From positions 1 through 43,106 of the IMG/VR virus record IMGVR_UViG_3300024430_000005: 43,106 nt of DNA. One strand, given 5' to 3'. Numbering within the stretch: the first letter of the stretch is position 1; each line of letters begins with the position of its first letter. Below, one piece after another: positions 21,756 to 29,366 of this stretch. The DNA comes from a virus. The notes beneath the pieces were generated by a model. It made no database searches. It was not told the origin of the DNA and saw only the letters and a list, made by a program, of their open reading frames with translations. Both the position numbers and the translations under genes were made by a program.

Positions 21756-21959
21756 ATGACGGACGCGACGGATCGTCTGGCGGTGGCGCTCATCAAGGCG
21801 GTCAACAGTGGCAGCTACGAAGTGCGAAGCGGCGCGAGCGACTCTGACCTGCTGGCGTCCTTCGGCCATGCCGCGCGGCCGATAGCCCAGGCCCTTCAAG
21901 AGGCAATCCGCGAAGAGGTGAACAGCGCCATCGGTCAGACCCCCGCCGGTCGCGCGTAG
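21756..21959 (+). CDS. 67-residue plus-strand moron protein
   Basis: MTDATDRLAVALIKAVNSGS, then YEVRSGASDSDLLASFGHAARPIAQALQEAIREEV and a short tail. Soluble and helical, it lies on the opposite strand inside the leftward tail operon and overlaps the next tail gene by 25 bases at its end. Separate orientation plus its own -10 box suggest expression from the prophage. Function unknown. Confidence 0.6.
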   Translation: MTDATDRLAVALIKAVNSGSYEVRSGASDSDLLASFGHAARPIAQALQEAIREEVNSAIGQTPAGRA

Positions 21960-23035
21960 TTGGTGCCGGTCGCCGGGTTCTTGAGGTCCCAGAAGTGCAC
22001 GCTGCGGGCGTCGTTCATCAGCGCGACCCACTTGGTCAGCAGCGACCCGGTCAGCATCCACCGCTGCTCGGTGGTGTTCAGCGACCCGACCGAGGAGTTG
22101 TAGTACAGCCACGCGATGATGTCGTTGGTGCCGTCGAAGGTGCGGTTCCAGATCTCCTGCATCTTCGCGGCGGCGTCCGGGTCGCCACGGTTGACGCCCC
22201 ACTCGGCGATTCCGATGGTGGTGCTGCGGGCCTTGCACCAGTTCACGGCGGCGACGATGTTCGCGCCCCACGCCGGGGCGCCGATGGTGCCGCCCTGGCC
22301 GCCCACGTAGTAGTCGACGCCCATGAAGTCCCAGAACTTGGCGGTGCCCGCTGGGATGAACAGGTCGATCCCGCCGGCCTTGGAGCCTTGCAGGAACGCG
22401 AACGCGGTCAGGCAGGGCGCGAAGGCGAGGTTGCGCCACTTGTAGTTCGCCACGCCGCCGTGTGCGTTGGCGTAGGCGGTCATCCGGGCGCGGAAGTTCC
22501 GCTGCACCGCGAGCCAATCAGCGTATGACCCGGGCACCCCGGTCTTGGCCTGGTTCTCCGGCTCGTGCAGCAGGGTGAACCACACGGGCGCGGTGGCCTG
22601 CTCCTCGACCCAGGTGATGAAGGCGTCGTAAACGGCGTTGTTCCGGCCGTCAGCGGCCTGCGCCCAGCTGGTCGTGTACATGACCGAGGGCCAGGCGATC
22701 CGGCCGCGGGCGTGCTGCTCCTTGATGGAGTTGATCACCGACCCGTTGGGTGCGGCCAGCGACGCGGCGCCTTGGAAGTAGGAGCGCATCGACCCGGCGG
22801 GCACCCCGGCGGACGTCTCCGGCCGGGACAGCTCGGAGGCGTGCTGCACCGTGCCGTCCTGGTCGAACTCGTCGAGGCCCCAGATGACGGTGCGGGTGAC
22901 CTTCGGGTTGGTGTCGCCGGGGAAGCGCGACGGAACCGGCGGCGGAGGCGGAGGCGGCGGCGGCTCCACGTCCGGAGTCCGGGCGGGGCGGTTCCATTGA
23001 CCGGCGACGAGGTTGCGGCGCAGGATCGGCGGCAC
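21935..23035 (-). CDS. Glycoside-hydrolase-like tail protein
   Basis: A 366-residue protein from the GTG at 23035. A nine-proline linker (about 25-33) separates a short N-terminus from a TIM-barrel-like domain. HEPE (H157-E160) and IAEWG (E278) are the acid/base and nucleophile positions of clan-A glycosidases such as GH26. It probably cuts host-surface glycan. The 386-residue form would reach 23095 but lies over the previous gene. It lacks a signal peptide, as expected for a tail component. Confidence 0.7.
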   Translation of the reverse strand: MPPILRRNLVAGQWNRPARTPDVEPPPPPPPPPVPSRFPGDTNPKVTRTVIWGLDEFDQDGTVQHASELSRPETSAGVPAGSMRSYFQGAASLAAPNGSVINSIKEQHARGRIAWPSVMYTTSWAQAADGRNNAVYDAFITWVEEQATAPVWFTLLHEPENQAKTGVPGSYADWLAVQRNFRARMTAYANAHGGVANYKWRNLAFAPCLTAFAFLQGSKAGGIDLFIPAGTAKFWDFMGVDYYVGGQGGTIGAPAWGANIVAAVNWCKARSTTIGIAEWGVNRGDPDAAAKMQEIWNRTFDGTNDIIAWLYYNSSVGSLNTTEQRWMLTGSLLTKWVALMNDARSVHFWDLKNPATGTNYARPAGV

Positions 23036-23039
23036 TGCC

Positions 23040-23360
23040 TTACGCCCTGTTCGAGTTGCGGTCGCCGTAGATGCCTGCGGCCATGTTCCGCTCATAAGCG
23101 CCGGTCACCGCAGGCGGCACCGCCTTGGGAGGTGCAGGGTCCGGGCCATCGAAGTCGAACACGATGTCGATCCGGTTCGAGGGGCGCGCCGGCCACGTAC
23201 CGTCCGCGTTCTTCGGCACGACGAACACCGACCCGGCGGGCACGTTGGTGTAGTCGACGTTGACGGTCGCCTCGGGTGCCGTGACGTGCTCGTGGACCAT
23301 CGTGGCCCAGTCGCGCCAGTCCTCGTCGCCGTTGTCGGGAAGGGGAACAGGAGTCGTCAC
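23040..23360 (-). CDS. 106-residue tail-region protein
   Basis: From a GTG at 23360, with GGAGG-like sequence upstream: MTTPVPLPDNGDEDWRDWATM, a beta-rich centre (NVDYTNVPAGSVFVVP, IDIVFDFDGPDP) and a basic end. Similar small proteins precede lysis genes or surface proteins in actinophages. Function unknown. GTGA overlap with the DUF1353 gene. Confidence 0.6.
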   Translation of the reverse strand: MTTPVPLPDNGDEDWRDWATMVHEHVTAPEATVNVDYTNVPAGSVFVVPKNADGTWPARPSNRIDIVFDFDGPDPAPPKAVPPAVTGAYERNMAAGIYGDRNSNRA

Positions 23361-23842
23361 AGGAGGGCCTCCAAGGCGAGGTCGACAAGCATGTGGATAC
23401 CGATGGCGGCGACGGCGACGACGACGAGCCCGACAGCGGTGATCAGCCCCACCAGCGGCGCGTCACGCCACCACCCGCCGCGGCGGGCAGGGTTGACCAG
23501 GGCACCCCAGCGGACGCCGGTCCACAGCGCCCAGCGGGTGACGAGCCCAGCGCCGCCCTCGCGGGCCATGCGCCGGAACAGGCCGTCGGCGTCGCGGGAG
23601 GAGATGCCGCGGTTGCCTTTGGCGAGCTGGACGCAGTGCCAGTCGTGGACGAGTGCACTGCGCTCGTAGACGCCCGTAGGTGGCAGGAGCGCCCAGAAGA
23701 TCCGCGGCACCGACGTGAGGTCGGTGTCGAAGTCCGACGGGATCGTGATGATGTCCTTCGACCCGACGTACACCGTCGGGCCCACCGTCCGGTACCGGCC
23801 GCCGCCGATGTAGGTCAGGATCGGGCCGGTAGCGAACGGCAC
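23357..23842 (-). CDS. DUF1353 family protein
   Basis: A 161-residue protein: VPSDFDTDLTSVPRIFWALLPPTGVYERSALVHDWHC (written here with the observed IPSDF start) is the DUF1353 signature, with DLTSVP and a HDW histidine. A C-terminal membrane helix lies at about residues 133-152 (LITAVGLVVVAVAAIGIHML). The domain's function is not established. It lies between the lysis genes and tail surface proteins. The TM helix is an unusual addition for the family. Confidence 0.75.
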   Translation of the reverse strand: MPFATGPILTYIGGGRYRTVGPTVYVGSKDIITIPSDFDTDLTSVPRIFWALLPPTGVYERSALVHDWHCVQLAKGNRGISSRDADGLFRRMAREGGAGLVTRWALWTGVRWGALVNPARRGGWWRDAPLVGLITAVGLVVVAVAAIGIHMLVDLALEALL

Positions 23843-23845
23843 CGG

Positions 23846-24049
23846 TCAGACGAGCGGGTCGTTCGTCGCGCGCTGATTCGGCACTTGGTAGACGCCGAGC
23901 GCGGTGGCGATGCCGAGGGCGATGTTCACCCAGATCTCGACGTTCTCCTCGAGAACGCCGGTCGAGACGACCATCGCAGCAGCGCCCACCGCGGCGACGA
24001 GGAACTTCTTCGCACGGGCGACGAACGAGGGCTTGGCAGGGCTGGTCAT
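23846..24049 (-). CDS. Small holin-like membrane protein
   Basis: A 67-residue protein. The ATG at 24049 is preferred over the GTG at 24055 because AGGAG lies five bases before it. Two hydrophobic segments: KKFLVAAVGAAAMVVSTG and VNIALGIATALGVYQV, with a short polar loop. Size, topology and position just downstream of the amidase fit a two-helix holin. Confidence 0.6.
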   Translation of the reverse strand: MTSPAKPSFVARAKKFLVAAVGAAAMVVSTGVLEENVEIWVNIALGIATALGVYQVPNQRATNDPLV

Positions 24050-24051
24050 GA

Positions 24052-24381
24052 TCACTCCTGTAGTGATGAGGCGCCGGGTCCGCAGCGGTATTGCTGACGG
24101 ATCTCGTCGAGACGACCGCCCGCGGCCAGGACGTCGAGGACGTCACACACGGCGTCGGTCACGTTCTGCTGGATGCGGTCGGCCTGCTGGTCGCGGAACT
24201 CGGCGAGGTTCACCACGGCCAGCGTCAACGCCACCACGGCGGCGGTGAGGACCACCACGGCGATCGACAGCAACAACAGCGGCCACCGCGGCTGCTTGTG
24301 GGTGTGCTCGACGACCGTCCGCGGCTGCCTGCGCCGCTCCACCACGATCGGCTTCTCGTAGTGCCCTTCGCGGCCGGTCAC
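24052..24381 (-). CDS. 109-residue single-pass membrane protein
   Basis: MTGREGHYEKPIVVERRRQPRTVV, then a long hydrophobic helix (PLLLLSIAVVVLTAAVVALTLAVV, about 33-56), then a periplasmic or cytoplasmic helical end with two Cys. It could be a second holin, an antiholin or a spanin-like protein. Part of the lysis cassette. Confidence 0.55.
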   Translation of the reverse strand: MTGREGHYEKPIVVERRRQPRTVVEHTHKQPRWPLLLLSIAVVVLTAAVVALTLAVVNLAEFRDQQADRIQQNVTDAVCDVLDVLAAGGRLDEIRQQYRCGPGASSLQE

Positions 24382-24743
24382 GACGTCGGCGGCGTTCGGC
24401 GCTGGTAGGGGTGGGGGAGCTCCACGCCGACGGCCCGCGCGATGATCTCCAGATAGATCTCGTGGCGCTCGAGGCGCCGGTCCATGACGTCGCTGGTCTT
24501 GTCGCAGTCGTCGGCGCGTTCCTGCAGTTGTCGCACGATGTAACGCACCTCAGCCCCGGGATCGGGCGGCGAGGGGGTCGGCGTCTGCTCCGGTGGCTGG
24601 GAGACGGTCGCCTTCGCCGACTTGTTGATCAGAGCGGTGATGACGCCCCCCGCGACCGTCACCACCACGCCGGCGAAGATGAAAACGATGTTCAGAAGGG
24701 CATAGGACTGTTCGGGTGCCTCCGCTGCCGCGGCTACCCACAC
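24378..24743 (-). CDS. Membrane protein with coiled-coil tail
   Basis: A 121-residue protein from the GTG at 24743: MWVAAAAEAPEQSYALLNIVFIFAGVVVTVAGGVITAL gives one or two membrane helices, followed by a Pro-rich linker and a helical segment (YIVRQLQERADDCDKTSDVMDRRLERHEIYLEII) typical of small actinophage membrane proteins near the lysis genes. Confidence 0.6.
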   Translation of the reverse strand: MWVAAAAEAPEQSYALLNIVFIFAGVVVTVAGGVITALINKSAKATVSQPPEQTPTPSPPDPGAEVRYIVRQLQERADDCDKTSDVMDRRLERHEIYLEIIARAVGVELPHPYQRRTPPTS

Positions 24744-24747
24744 GGCA

Positions 24748-25185
24748 TCACCCTTCGTCGGGGGGACGCAGCGCCTCGTGCGTGGCGAGCCACATGCCCG
24801 CGACAACGAACACCGACAGCAGGGTCGGCCACACGACCAGGCCGATCGCCGACCCCCGGCCCTGGATGACGCCGATGGCGAAGGTCCCGGTCCAGGCGAA
24901 CCCGGTCGGGACGACGGTGCCCCAGGTGCAGATCATCCGGGGCAGCGTGGCCTTGGCGACCAGCGCAGCCGCCGAGACGCCCGCGATCAGGTAGACGACG
25001 GCCCACGGGTGGCGGCCCATCAGCGTGAACACCGGCAGCCAGCCCTCGGTGACGACCAGATCCTCCGGCATGAACGCCAGCACCGCCGCCATCAGCAGGT
25101 GGAACGCCGAGCAGATCGTGAGGATGATCCGCGCCGCGTGGTCTCGCAGCCAGCGCACCGGATGCGGTGACCGCTGCTGGTTCAT
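24748..25185 (-). CDS. Four-helix membrane protein, holin candidate
   Basis: A 145-residue protein from the ATG at 25185, which shares its A with the stop of the small CxxC gene (TGATG). Hydrophobic segments at about 20-40, 55-75, 85-110 and 115-135 suggest four membrane helices. Located directly after the amidase, it is a candidate holin or membrane accessory protein. The longer frame to 25317 overlaps the 44-residue gene and has no ribosome site. Confidence 0.65.
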   Translation of the reverse strand: MNQQRSPHPVRWLRDHAARIILTICSAFHLLMAAVLAFMPEDLVVTEGWLPVFTLMGRHPWAVVYLIAGVSAAALVAKATLPRMICTWGTVVPTGFAWTGTFAIGVIQGRGSAIGLVVWPTLLSVFVVAGMWLATHEALRPPDEG

Positions 25186-25319
25186 CAGCACGGGGAACGC
25201 TTGCCGCACACCGCGCACGTGGACATGAGCGGCCCGGAGTCCTGCGGGGCGCACGGCCCCCACTGGTGGTGGTGGAGGCGGCGCAGCAGGCGCGACGGCA
25301 GCCTGAGCAGCCGCCACAT
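25185..25319 (-). CDS. 44-residue cysteine motif peptide
   Basis: A short gene. MWRLLRLPSRLLRRLHHHQW is basic, followed by GPCAP, STCAVCGKRSPC. Its ATG overlaps the amidase stop (ATGA) and its TGA overlaps the next ATG (TGATG), so it lies exactly between amidase and holin-like genes. C23, C35, C38 and C44 could bind one zinc. The N-terminal His and Arg run may interact with membrane or nucleic acid. No family recognised. Confidence 0.65.
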   Translation of the reverse strand: MWRLLRLPSRLLRRLHHHQWGPCAPQDSGPLMSTCAVCGKRSPC

Positions 25320-26233
25320 CAGGCGGCCGGCGGTGGCTCAGGCGCCTCGGGCTCGGACTCCTCGGACTCCACGAGCCGCTCGAGCAGGCGCCGGATCTGC
25401 AGGATGCTGGCGTCCATGTAGCCGACCTGCTCGACCACCGACGCCTTCTGCACCGTGTCGGTCGGCAGCACGCCGCCGCGCTTGCGGTCCTCGAGCAGCG
25501 CCGTGGCGAGCTCGTCGACCTTGCCCGACAGCGCGGTCACGGCGCGCTCGATCTCGTCGATGCGTCCAACCTGCTTGTAGACGCCTTCCCACTGGTTCTG
25601 CGGCACAGCGGCCATGTCGTCCTCCGGGACGGGTGCGGGCTTCGGGTTCACGTCGGCGGGGCTGCCGGCGAGTTGCTTGGCGCGGGCGATGATCTGCGGG
25701 ATCTGGGCGATGCGGCGCGAACCGGGGCAGACCTTCCCGACGGCGTTCGACCATCGCTCGCCGCCGGACACCATGTAGCCGGGCACGCCCTGCCGGTGGT
25801 AGCCGTTGCCGCGGCGGCCGGGCTTGGAGTCGGGGATCAGGGCGAGCGGGATGCCGTGGGTCTTGTGGACCCAGGCGGCGATCTTCGCGTTGGCCTCGAC
25901 CTGCGCGGCGGTCCACGCGGGCACGGCGCCGCCGTCGTTGAGGTTCCACCTCGGGAAGCCGGTCCCGACGTCGGCCGTCTCCACCGAGATGATGTGGTGG
26001 TTGCCGTTGAGGTTCGCCGCGGCCCGCAGGTCGGTGTCGACCCACTGGTAGATCGTCCCGTCGTGGCCGACGCCGAAGTGCGACGACGGGCCGCCGGGGG
26101 CGTTGCTGCGGAAGTACGAGTCGGTTCCGTTGAGCGACCCGACCATCGTGTGCCAGCACAGAATGTCGTGGGCGGCCATGCGGCTGCCGCGGTGGGCGAT
26201 GGGTCGCCAGACGGCGCCGGGCATCCGGGCCAT
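25319..26233 (-). CDS. N-acetylmuramoyl-L-alanine amidase endolysin
   Basis: A 304-residue protein. The amidase-2/PGRP domain covers about 10-185: H28 (CWHTMVGS), H146 (YHRQGVPGY) and C169 (VCPGSRR) are zinc ligands, with SHFGVGHDGTIYQWV between. The C-terminal region (about 215-290) is a coiled coil (RIDEIERAVTALSGKVDELATALLE), probably for oligomerisation or cell-wall binding instead of a known SH3/LysM domain. No signal peptide, so it needs a holin. It is followed directly by membrane proteins. Confidence 0.9.
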   Translation of the reverse strand: MARMPGAVWRPIAHRGSRMAAHDILCWHTMVGSLNGTDSYFRSNAPGGPSSHFGVGHDGTIYQWVDTDLRAAANLNGNHHIISVETADVGTGFPRWNLNDGGAVPAWTAAQVEANAKIAAWVHKTHGIPLALIPDSKPGRRGNGYHRQGVPGYMVSGGERWSNAVGKVCPGSRRIAQIPQIIARAKQLAGSPADVNPKPAPVPEDDMAAVPQNQWEGVYKQVGRIDEIERAVTALSGKVDELATALLEDRKRGGVLPTDTVQKASVVEQVGYMDASILQIRRLLERLVESEESEPEAPEPPPAA

Positions 26234-26247
26234 GAGAACTCCTCGGG

Positions 26248-27252
26248 TCAGCCCGTCACGTACATGGCGGACATGCGGACAGAGCGAACGGTCAGCGAGC
26301 CGCCGGAGCTCTGATAGCCCTCCAACTGGACGCGCTCACCGGCGGCGAGGCTGGTGATGTGCGAGCCGGTGATCACCGTCGAGTGCGGGTTGGGGCTCGC
26401 CGGCACCACGAGCAGCTCATAGGGCTGGCCGGCGCCCTCGCCGATGCCCTGCCCGTCGAGGGGCATGAGCCGGATACCGCGGGCGCCGGTCCCGTTCGGC
26501 TCGAAGTAGATCGTTGCGACGAGGTGGTACCAGCCGGCCCACGGCGCAACCCAGGTGGCGCCCGTTGAGCGCATCCCGTAGGTGTCGATCTCGCCCCAGT
26601 TCGTGTTCGACACGAACGGCACCCACGAGCCGGAAGTTGTCAGCTCGGTGTCGACGTTGCGCTGCGCGCGCATCGCCCGGCCGCGCACGTCGGCGACGGC
26701 GGCGTCCACGTAGCTCTTGGGTGTCGGATCACCGGCGGCGGTCGGGGTGGGGGTGACCAGGAGACCGGTTCCGTCGGGCCTGATCCACTTCCGCTCATCG
26801 ACGATGCCGGTGATCGCGGTGCCCGAGTTGGGTGGCGTCAGGAAGGAGAACAGCGCCTCCTCCCAGACGCCCGTCTCCGACTGGGTCAGCGACGGCGCGA
26901 CCGGGCTGGCGGCTGCGGTGCCCGCCTTGACGGCGGTGGTGACGGTGCCCGCGGCGAGGTCGCGGCGCAGCACCAGCCGGTCGCGGCGGGACCACGTCGC
27001 GTGGGTGTTCGCCGCGACAGTGTGGGTCGGCGGTGTGCCGGTGCGGGTCAGACCGAAGCCGCGCACCCACGCGCGCCCCGCACCCGCAGACACCGACAAG
27101 CCCCCGCTGGCGAACGCCCAGTCGCCCGTGGTGGGCGACGCGGCTGCGGTGCCGATGGGCCCGGACGGCGCCCAGATGGGGGCGTAGCGGGACCATTCAC
27201 CGTCGGACCAGGTGTTTCCGGAGGTCGAGAATGGGCCGTAGACGTCAGGCAT
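26248..27252 (-). CDS. C1q-like minor tail protein
   Basis: A 334-residue protein. N-terminal tail-attachment domain (about 1-170: MPDVYGPFSTSG, RAWVRGFGLTRTG, LTPPNSGTAITGIVDERKW), then a short helix (SYVDAAVADVRGRAMRAQR) and a C-terminal jelly-roll with WYHLVATIYFEPNG and VTGSHITSLAAGERVQLEGYQ, as in C1q/TNF-like phage receptor-binding tips. It probably forms trimeric host-recognition tips. Confidence 0.75.
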   Translation of the reverse strand: MPDVYGPFSTSGNTWSDGEWSRYAPIWAPSGPIGTAAASPTTGDWAFASGGLSVSAGAGRAWVRGFGLTRTGTPPTHTVAANTHATWSRRDRLVLRRDLAAGTVTTAVKAGTAAASPVAPSLTQSETGVWEEALFSFLTPPNSGTAITGIVDERKWIRPDGTGLLVTPTPTAAGDPTPKSYVDAAVADVRGRAMRAQRNVDTELTTSGSWVPFVSNTNWGEIDTYGMRSTGATWVAPWAGWYHLVATIYFEPNGTGARGIRLMPLDGQGIGEGAGQPYELLVVPASPNPHSTVITGSHITSLAAGERVQLEGYQSSGGSLTVRSVRMSAMYVTG

Positions 27253-27293
27253 GTAGGCCCCTCACTTGTCGGTGGGTCGTGCGAAACTGGCTC

Positions 27294-27539
27294 GTGCGAT
27301 TCCGCCGGATCAATGCAGCCCTGGCCTTGCTCGGCGGTTACTTCTGGACCGCTTGCCCGCTCTGCGGTCAGGGGTTCGGTGGGCATGAGTGGCGGGATAT
27401 CGACGGCGGGTCATCGGTCATCCCGCACTCAGACGGTGAGCCCGGCCACGGAACCGCGATCTGCCCGGACTGCACACGCGCCGGCCGTGGCTACCAGCCG
27501 TCGGACCTACTTGTTGGACTCGAGCGCGGACAGGCGTAG
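27294..27539 (+). CDS. Zinc-ribbon moron protein
   Basis: An 81-residue protein from a GTG at 27294 (an earlier in-frame GTG at 27279 is possible). C21-x2-C24 (CPLCGQGFGGHEW) and C57-x2-C60 (CPDCTRAG) form a zinc ribbon; GGYFW precedes the first pair. From memory such YFW-x-PC-CG-x2-FGGHEW proteins are conserved in actinobacteria and their phages without known function. It runs against the tail operon and ends 33 bases inside the opposing gene. A weak -10-like GAAACT lies five bases before 27294. Confidence 0.7.
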   Translation: MRFRRINAALALLGGYFWTACPLCGQGFGGHEWRDIDGGSSVIPHSDGEPGHGTAICPDCTRAGRGYQPSDLLVGLERGQA

Positions 27540-28805
27540 ACCGACGGCGCGCAACTGCCGCTGAGTCGGCGACGACGGCAGCGCGGTCGCATCAGCCGTC
27601 CCCACAGCGGGCGTGATCTTCTCCGAACCGTCCGCGCCCACCTCGAACGCGATCTCCCGGACCACCTCGGCCACCTCCGCGATCGACGGCTCGTCGGGGA
27701 AGCCGATGAACACCCGAATCCGGTCGCCCAACCCCCAGTCGGCCCCATAGGACGCGGCCTGCGAATCGGACAGCGACAAGGTCAACTCGATCGTGCCCGC
27801 ACCCTCAGTGACGGCGTCCTGCGCCGCCTGCACGAGCTCAGCGGCGTCCGCGGTGTCCCGGCGGTCCACGTACGCCCACGACTGCATCCGCCACTCAAGG
27901 GCAAGCGGGTCGGTCGTCCTGGCCGCGCGGCGCATCCGGGCCTTGAGGTCGCCCTGCCCGGCGGCGACCGCATGGGTCACCGTCGGCGCCGCGAGCCGGT
28001 AGGAGAACCCGCGCAGGTTGCGCAGGCCCACGGAGAACTTGAGCGCCTCGGACATGTCGCGCGGCTCGTACACCGACGCGACCAGCGCACCCTCCGAGCC
28101 GGTGACGCGCACCCCGAGGTTCGCGCCCGACGCCACCGACATCTGCCCCAGCGCTCCGAGCAGATTCCCACCTGAGGCGAACAGCCCCGTCCACGACCTG
28201 CTGACGCCGACGTTGGGATCCGGCGCCAGGGTGAGGCCGGTGACGCGGCGCCCCGCGTGGCACGTTGGGCCCGCCTGGTCGGAGATCAGCCGGCGCATCG
28301 CCCCCGACGCGGCGCCTGTGTACTTCCAGTAGTCGTTGACGGTCTGGTCGTCCTCGGCCCGCAGCGGGTCGGGGAACACCAGCCGCTCCGCAAGCACCTG
28401 CTCGTCGGACTTGGCCTCGACCTGGATCGTCGCCCGGCCGCCGGACTCGTCCAGCGCGACCTCGACCGCGCGCACCGGGCCGGAGAACTCCACCCGACCG
28501 TCGCGGTACAGGATGAGCCCGGCGCCCGGCTGCAGCGCGTCCCACCGCTCACGGGTGTAGGAGGTGGTGAGCACCGCCGAGCCGACGCCGACGTGCCGCA
28601 CCACCAGCTGCGCACCGATGATCGGCAGCGCCACCGTCGGCTTGTACGTCGAGTTACGGGCGTACGCGGTCCACGTGTGCTGCGCGGTGAAGTCGTCGAC
28701 CCGCTCCACCACGACCGGCGGCGGCGGTGGCTCCGGCTCGGCGCCGCCACCCAGACCGAAGGGGCCGGTGCCGAACGGGATCGTGCCGAAGCCGGGAGTG
28801 GTCAC
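27507..28805 (-). CDS. Gp37-like minor tail protein
   Basis: A 432-residue protein from a GTG at 28805. Starts MTTPGFGTIPFGTGPFGLGG, then a Pro-rich linker and a large beta-rich body (TAYARNSTYKPTVALPIIGAQLVV, YTRERWDALQPGAGLILYRDG, VFPDPLRAEDDQ). The body matches the siphovirus ReqiPepy6 Gp37-like layout found in tail tips of actinophages, with a PD-x-S-RRLISDQAGPTCHAGRR segment typical of that group. It probably forms the tail-tip hub. Confidence 0.75.
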   Translation of the reverse strand: MTTPGFGTIPFGTGPFGLGGGAEPEPPPPPVVVERVDDFTAQHTWTAYARNSTYKPTVALPIIGAQLVVRHVGVGSAVLTTSYTRERWDALQPGAGLILYRDGRVEFSGPVRAVEVALDESGGRATIQVEAKSDEQVLAERLVFPDPLRAEDDQTVNDYWKYTGAASGAMRRLISDQAGPTCHAGRRVTGLTLAPDPNVGVSRSWTGLFASGGNLLGALGQMSVASGANLGVRVTGSEGALVASVYEPRDMSEALKFSVGLRNLRGFSYRLAAPTVTHAVAAGQGDLKARMRRAARTTDPLALEWRMQSWAYVDRRDTADAAELVQAAQDAVTEGAGTIELTLSLSDSQAASYGADWGLGDRIRVFIGFPDEPSIAEVAEVVREIAFEVGADGSEKITPAVGTADATALPSSPTQRQLRAVGLRLSALESNK

Positions 28806-28824
28806 GTCGCCCCCGTCTCGTGTA

Positions 28825-28830
28825 TATACT
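28825..28830 (+). promoter_or_regulatory. -10 box for RHH moron cassette
   Basis: TATACT, one base from the consensus TATAAT, ends six bases before the GTG at 28837. It is the best -10 match among the plus-strand orphan genes. The -35 region is weak. The transcript would be leaderless. Confidence 0.6.
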
Positions 28831-28836
28831 CAAAGC

Positions 28837-28974
28837 GTGGTTGACCGGCTGCGATCGTTCCGAGTCAGCGACGGCGTCTGGCTGGCGGCGGTAGAGATCG
28901 CCAAGCGGCGCGACGACTCGCTATCCGAGGTACTGCGCGACGCGCTGCGCCGCTACATCAGGAGGCACCAGTGA
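28837..28974 (+). CDS. Ribbon-helix-helix regulator (moron)
   Basis: A 45-residue protein from the GTG at 28837: MVDRLRSFRVSDGVWLAAVE, then IAKRRDDSLSEVLRDALRRYIRRHQ. The pattern beta strand (RSFRVSD), helix, turn (DDSLSEV) and helix is a minimal RHH (CopG/Arc-like) DNA-binding fold. The long frame running back to 28564 lies over the opposing tail gene and is spurious. The GTGA overlap couples it to the DUF6221 gene. It may repress its own cassette. Confidence 0.75.
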   Translation: MVDRLRSFRVSDGVWLAAVEIAKRRDDSLSEVLRDALRRYIRRHQ

Positions 28975-29366
28975 GCGACGACTTCACCGCGAAGGGTCTG
29001 GAAATGCTTCGATCGGCCGGGTTCCCAGTCGCAGGCATCCACGACGCCCCAACACCCGACACTGACCCCCGACAGGCGCTCGTCGACTTCCTGCTCGCGC
29101 GGATCGCTGAGGATGAGGGGGCCAATCGGCGTGGCCCCGAGCCAGAGTCATGGTGCGACCGGGGAGGGGGCTTGCACCTGTCGCATGCCAGAGTCGCAGC
29201 CGAGTGCGAGGCGAAGCGGCGGATCGTTGAGCCGTGGAGTTCCGATCCGCACAGCGAGAACAACTGGCGATTCGGCATCCACGCCGCCGCGCATGAGGTC
29301 GTGCTGCGCTTCCTTGCGCTCCCCTGGGCGGATCACCCGGACTACCGCAGCGAGTGGCGACCCTGA
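28971..29366 (+). CDS. DUF6221 family protein, copy 2
   Basis: A 131-residue protein from a GTG with AGGAGG just upstream (strong). DFLLARIAEDEGA, AAECEAKRRIVE and LPWADHPDYRSEWRP match copy 1 at 16068-16349. It has a 35-residue N-terminal extension and a longer middle (about 62-105) with an extra WCDRGGG-like segment. It lies in a three-gene plus-strand cassette inside the leftward tail operon. Confidence 0.85.
   Translation: MSDDFTAKGLEMLRSAGFPVAGIHDAPTPDTDPRQALVDFLLARIAEDEGANRRGPEPESWCDRGGGLHLSHARVAAECEAKRRIVEPWSSDPHSENNWRFGIHAAAHEVVLRFLALPWADHPDYRSEWRP

Noticed and set aside
20399-21847. A 482-residue plus-strand frame rich in Gly and Arg
   Set aside because: Mirror of the duplicated appendage gene; no ribosome site or domain and composition typical of an antisense frame.
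28564-28836. N-terminal extension of the RHH protein
   Set aside because: It lies fully on the opposite strand of the Gp37-like tail gene and lacks a fold; the TATACT box and GTG at 28837 mark the real start.
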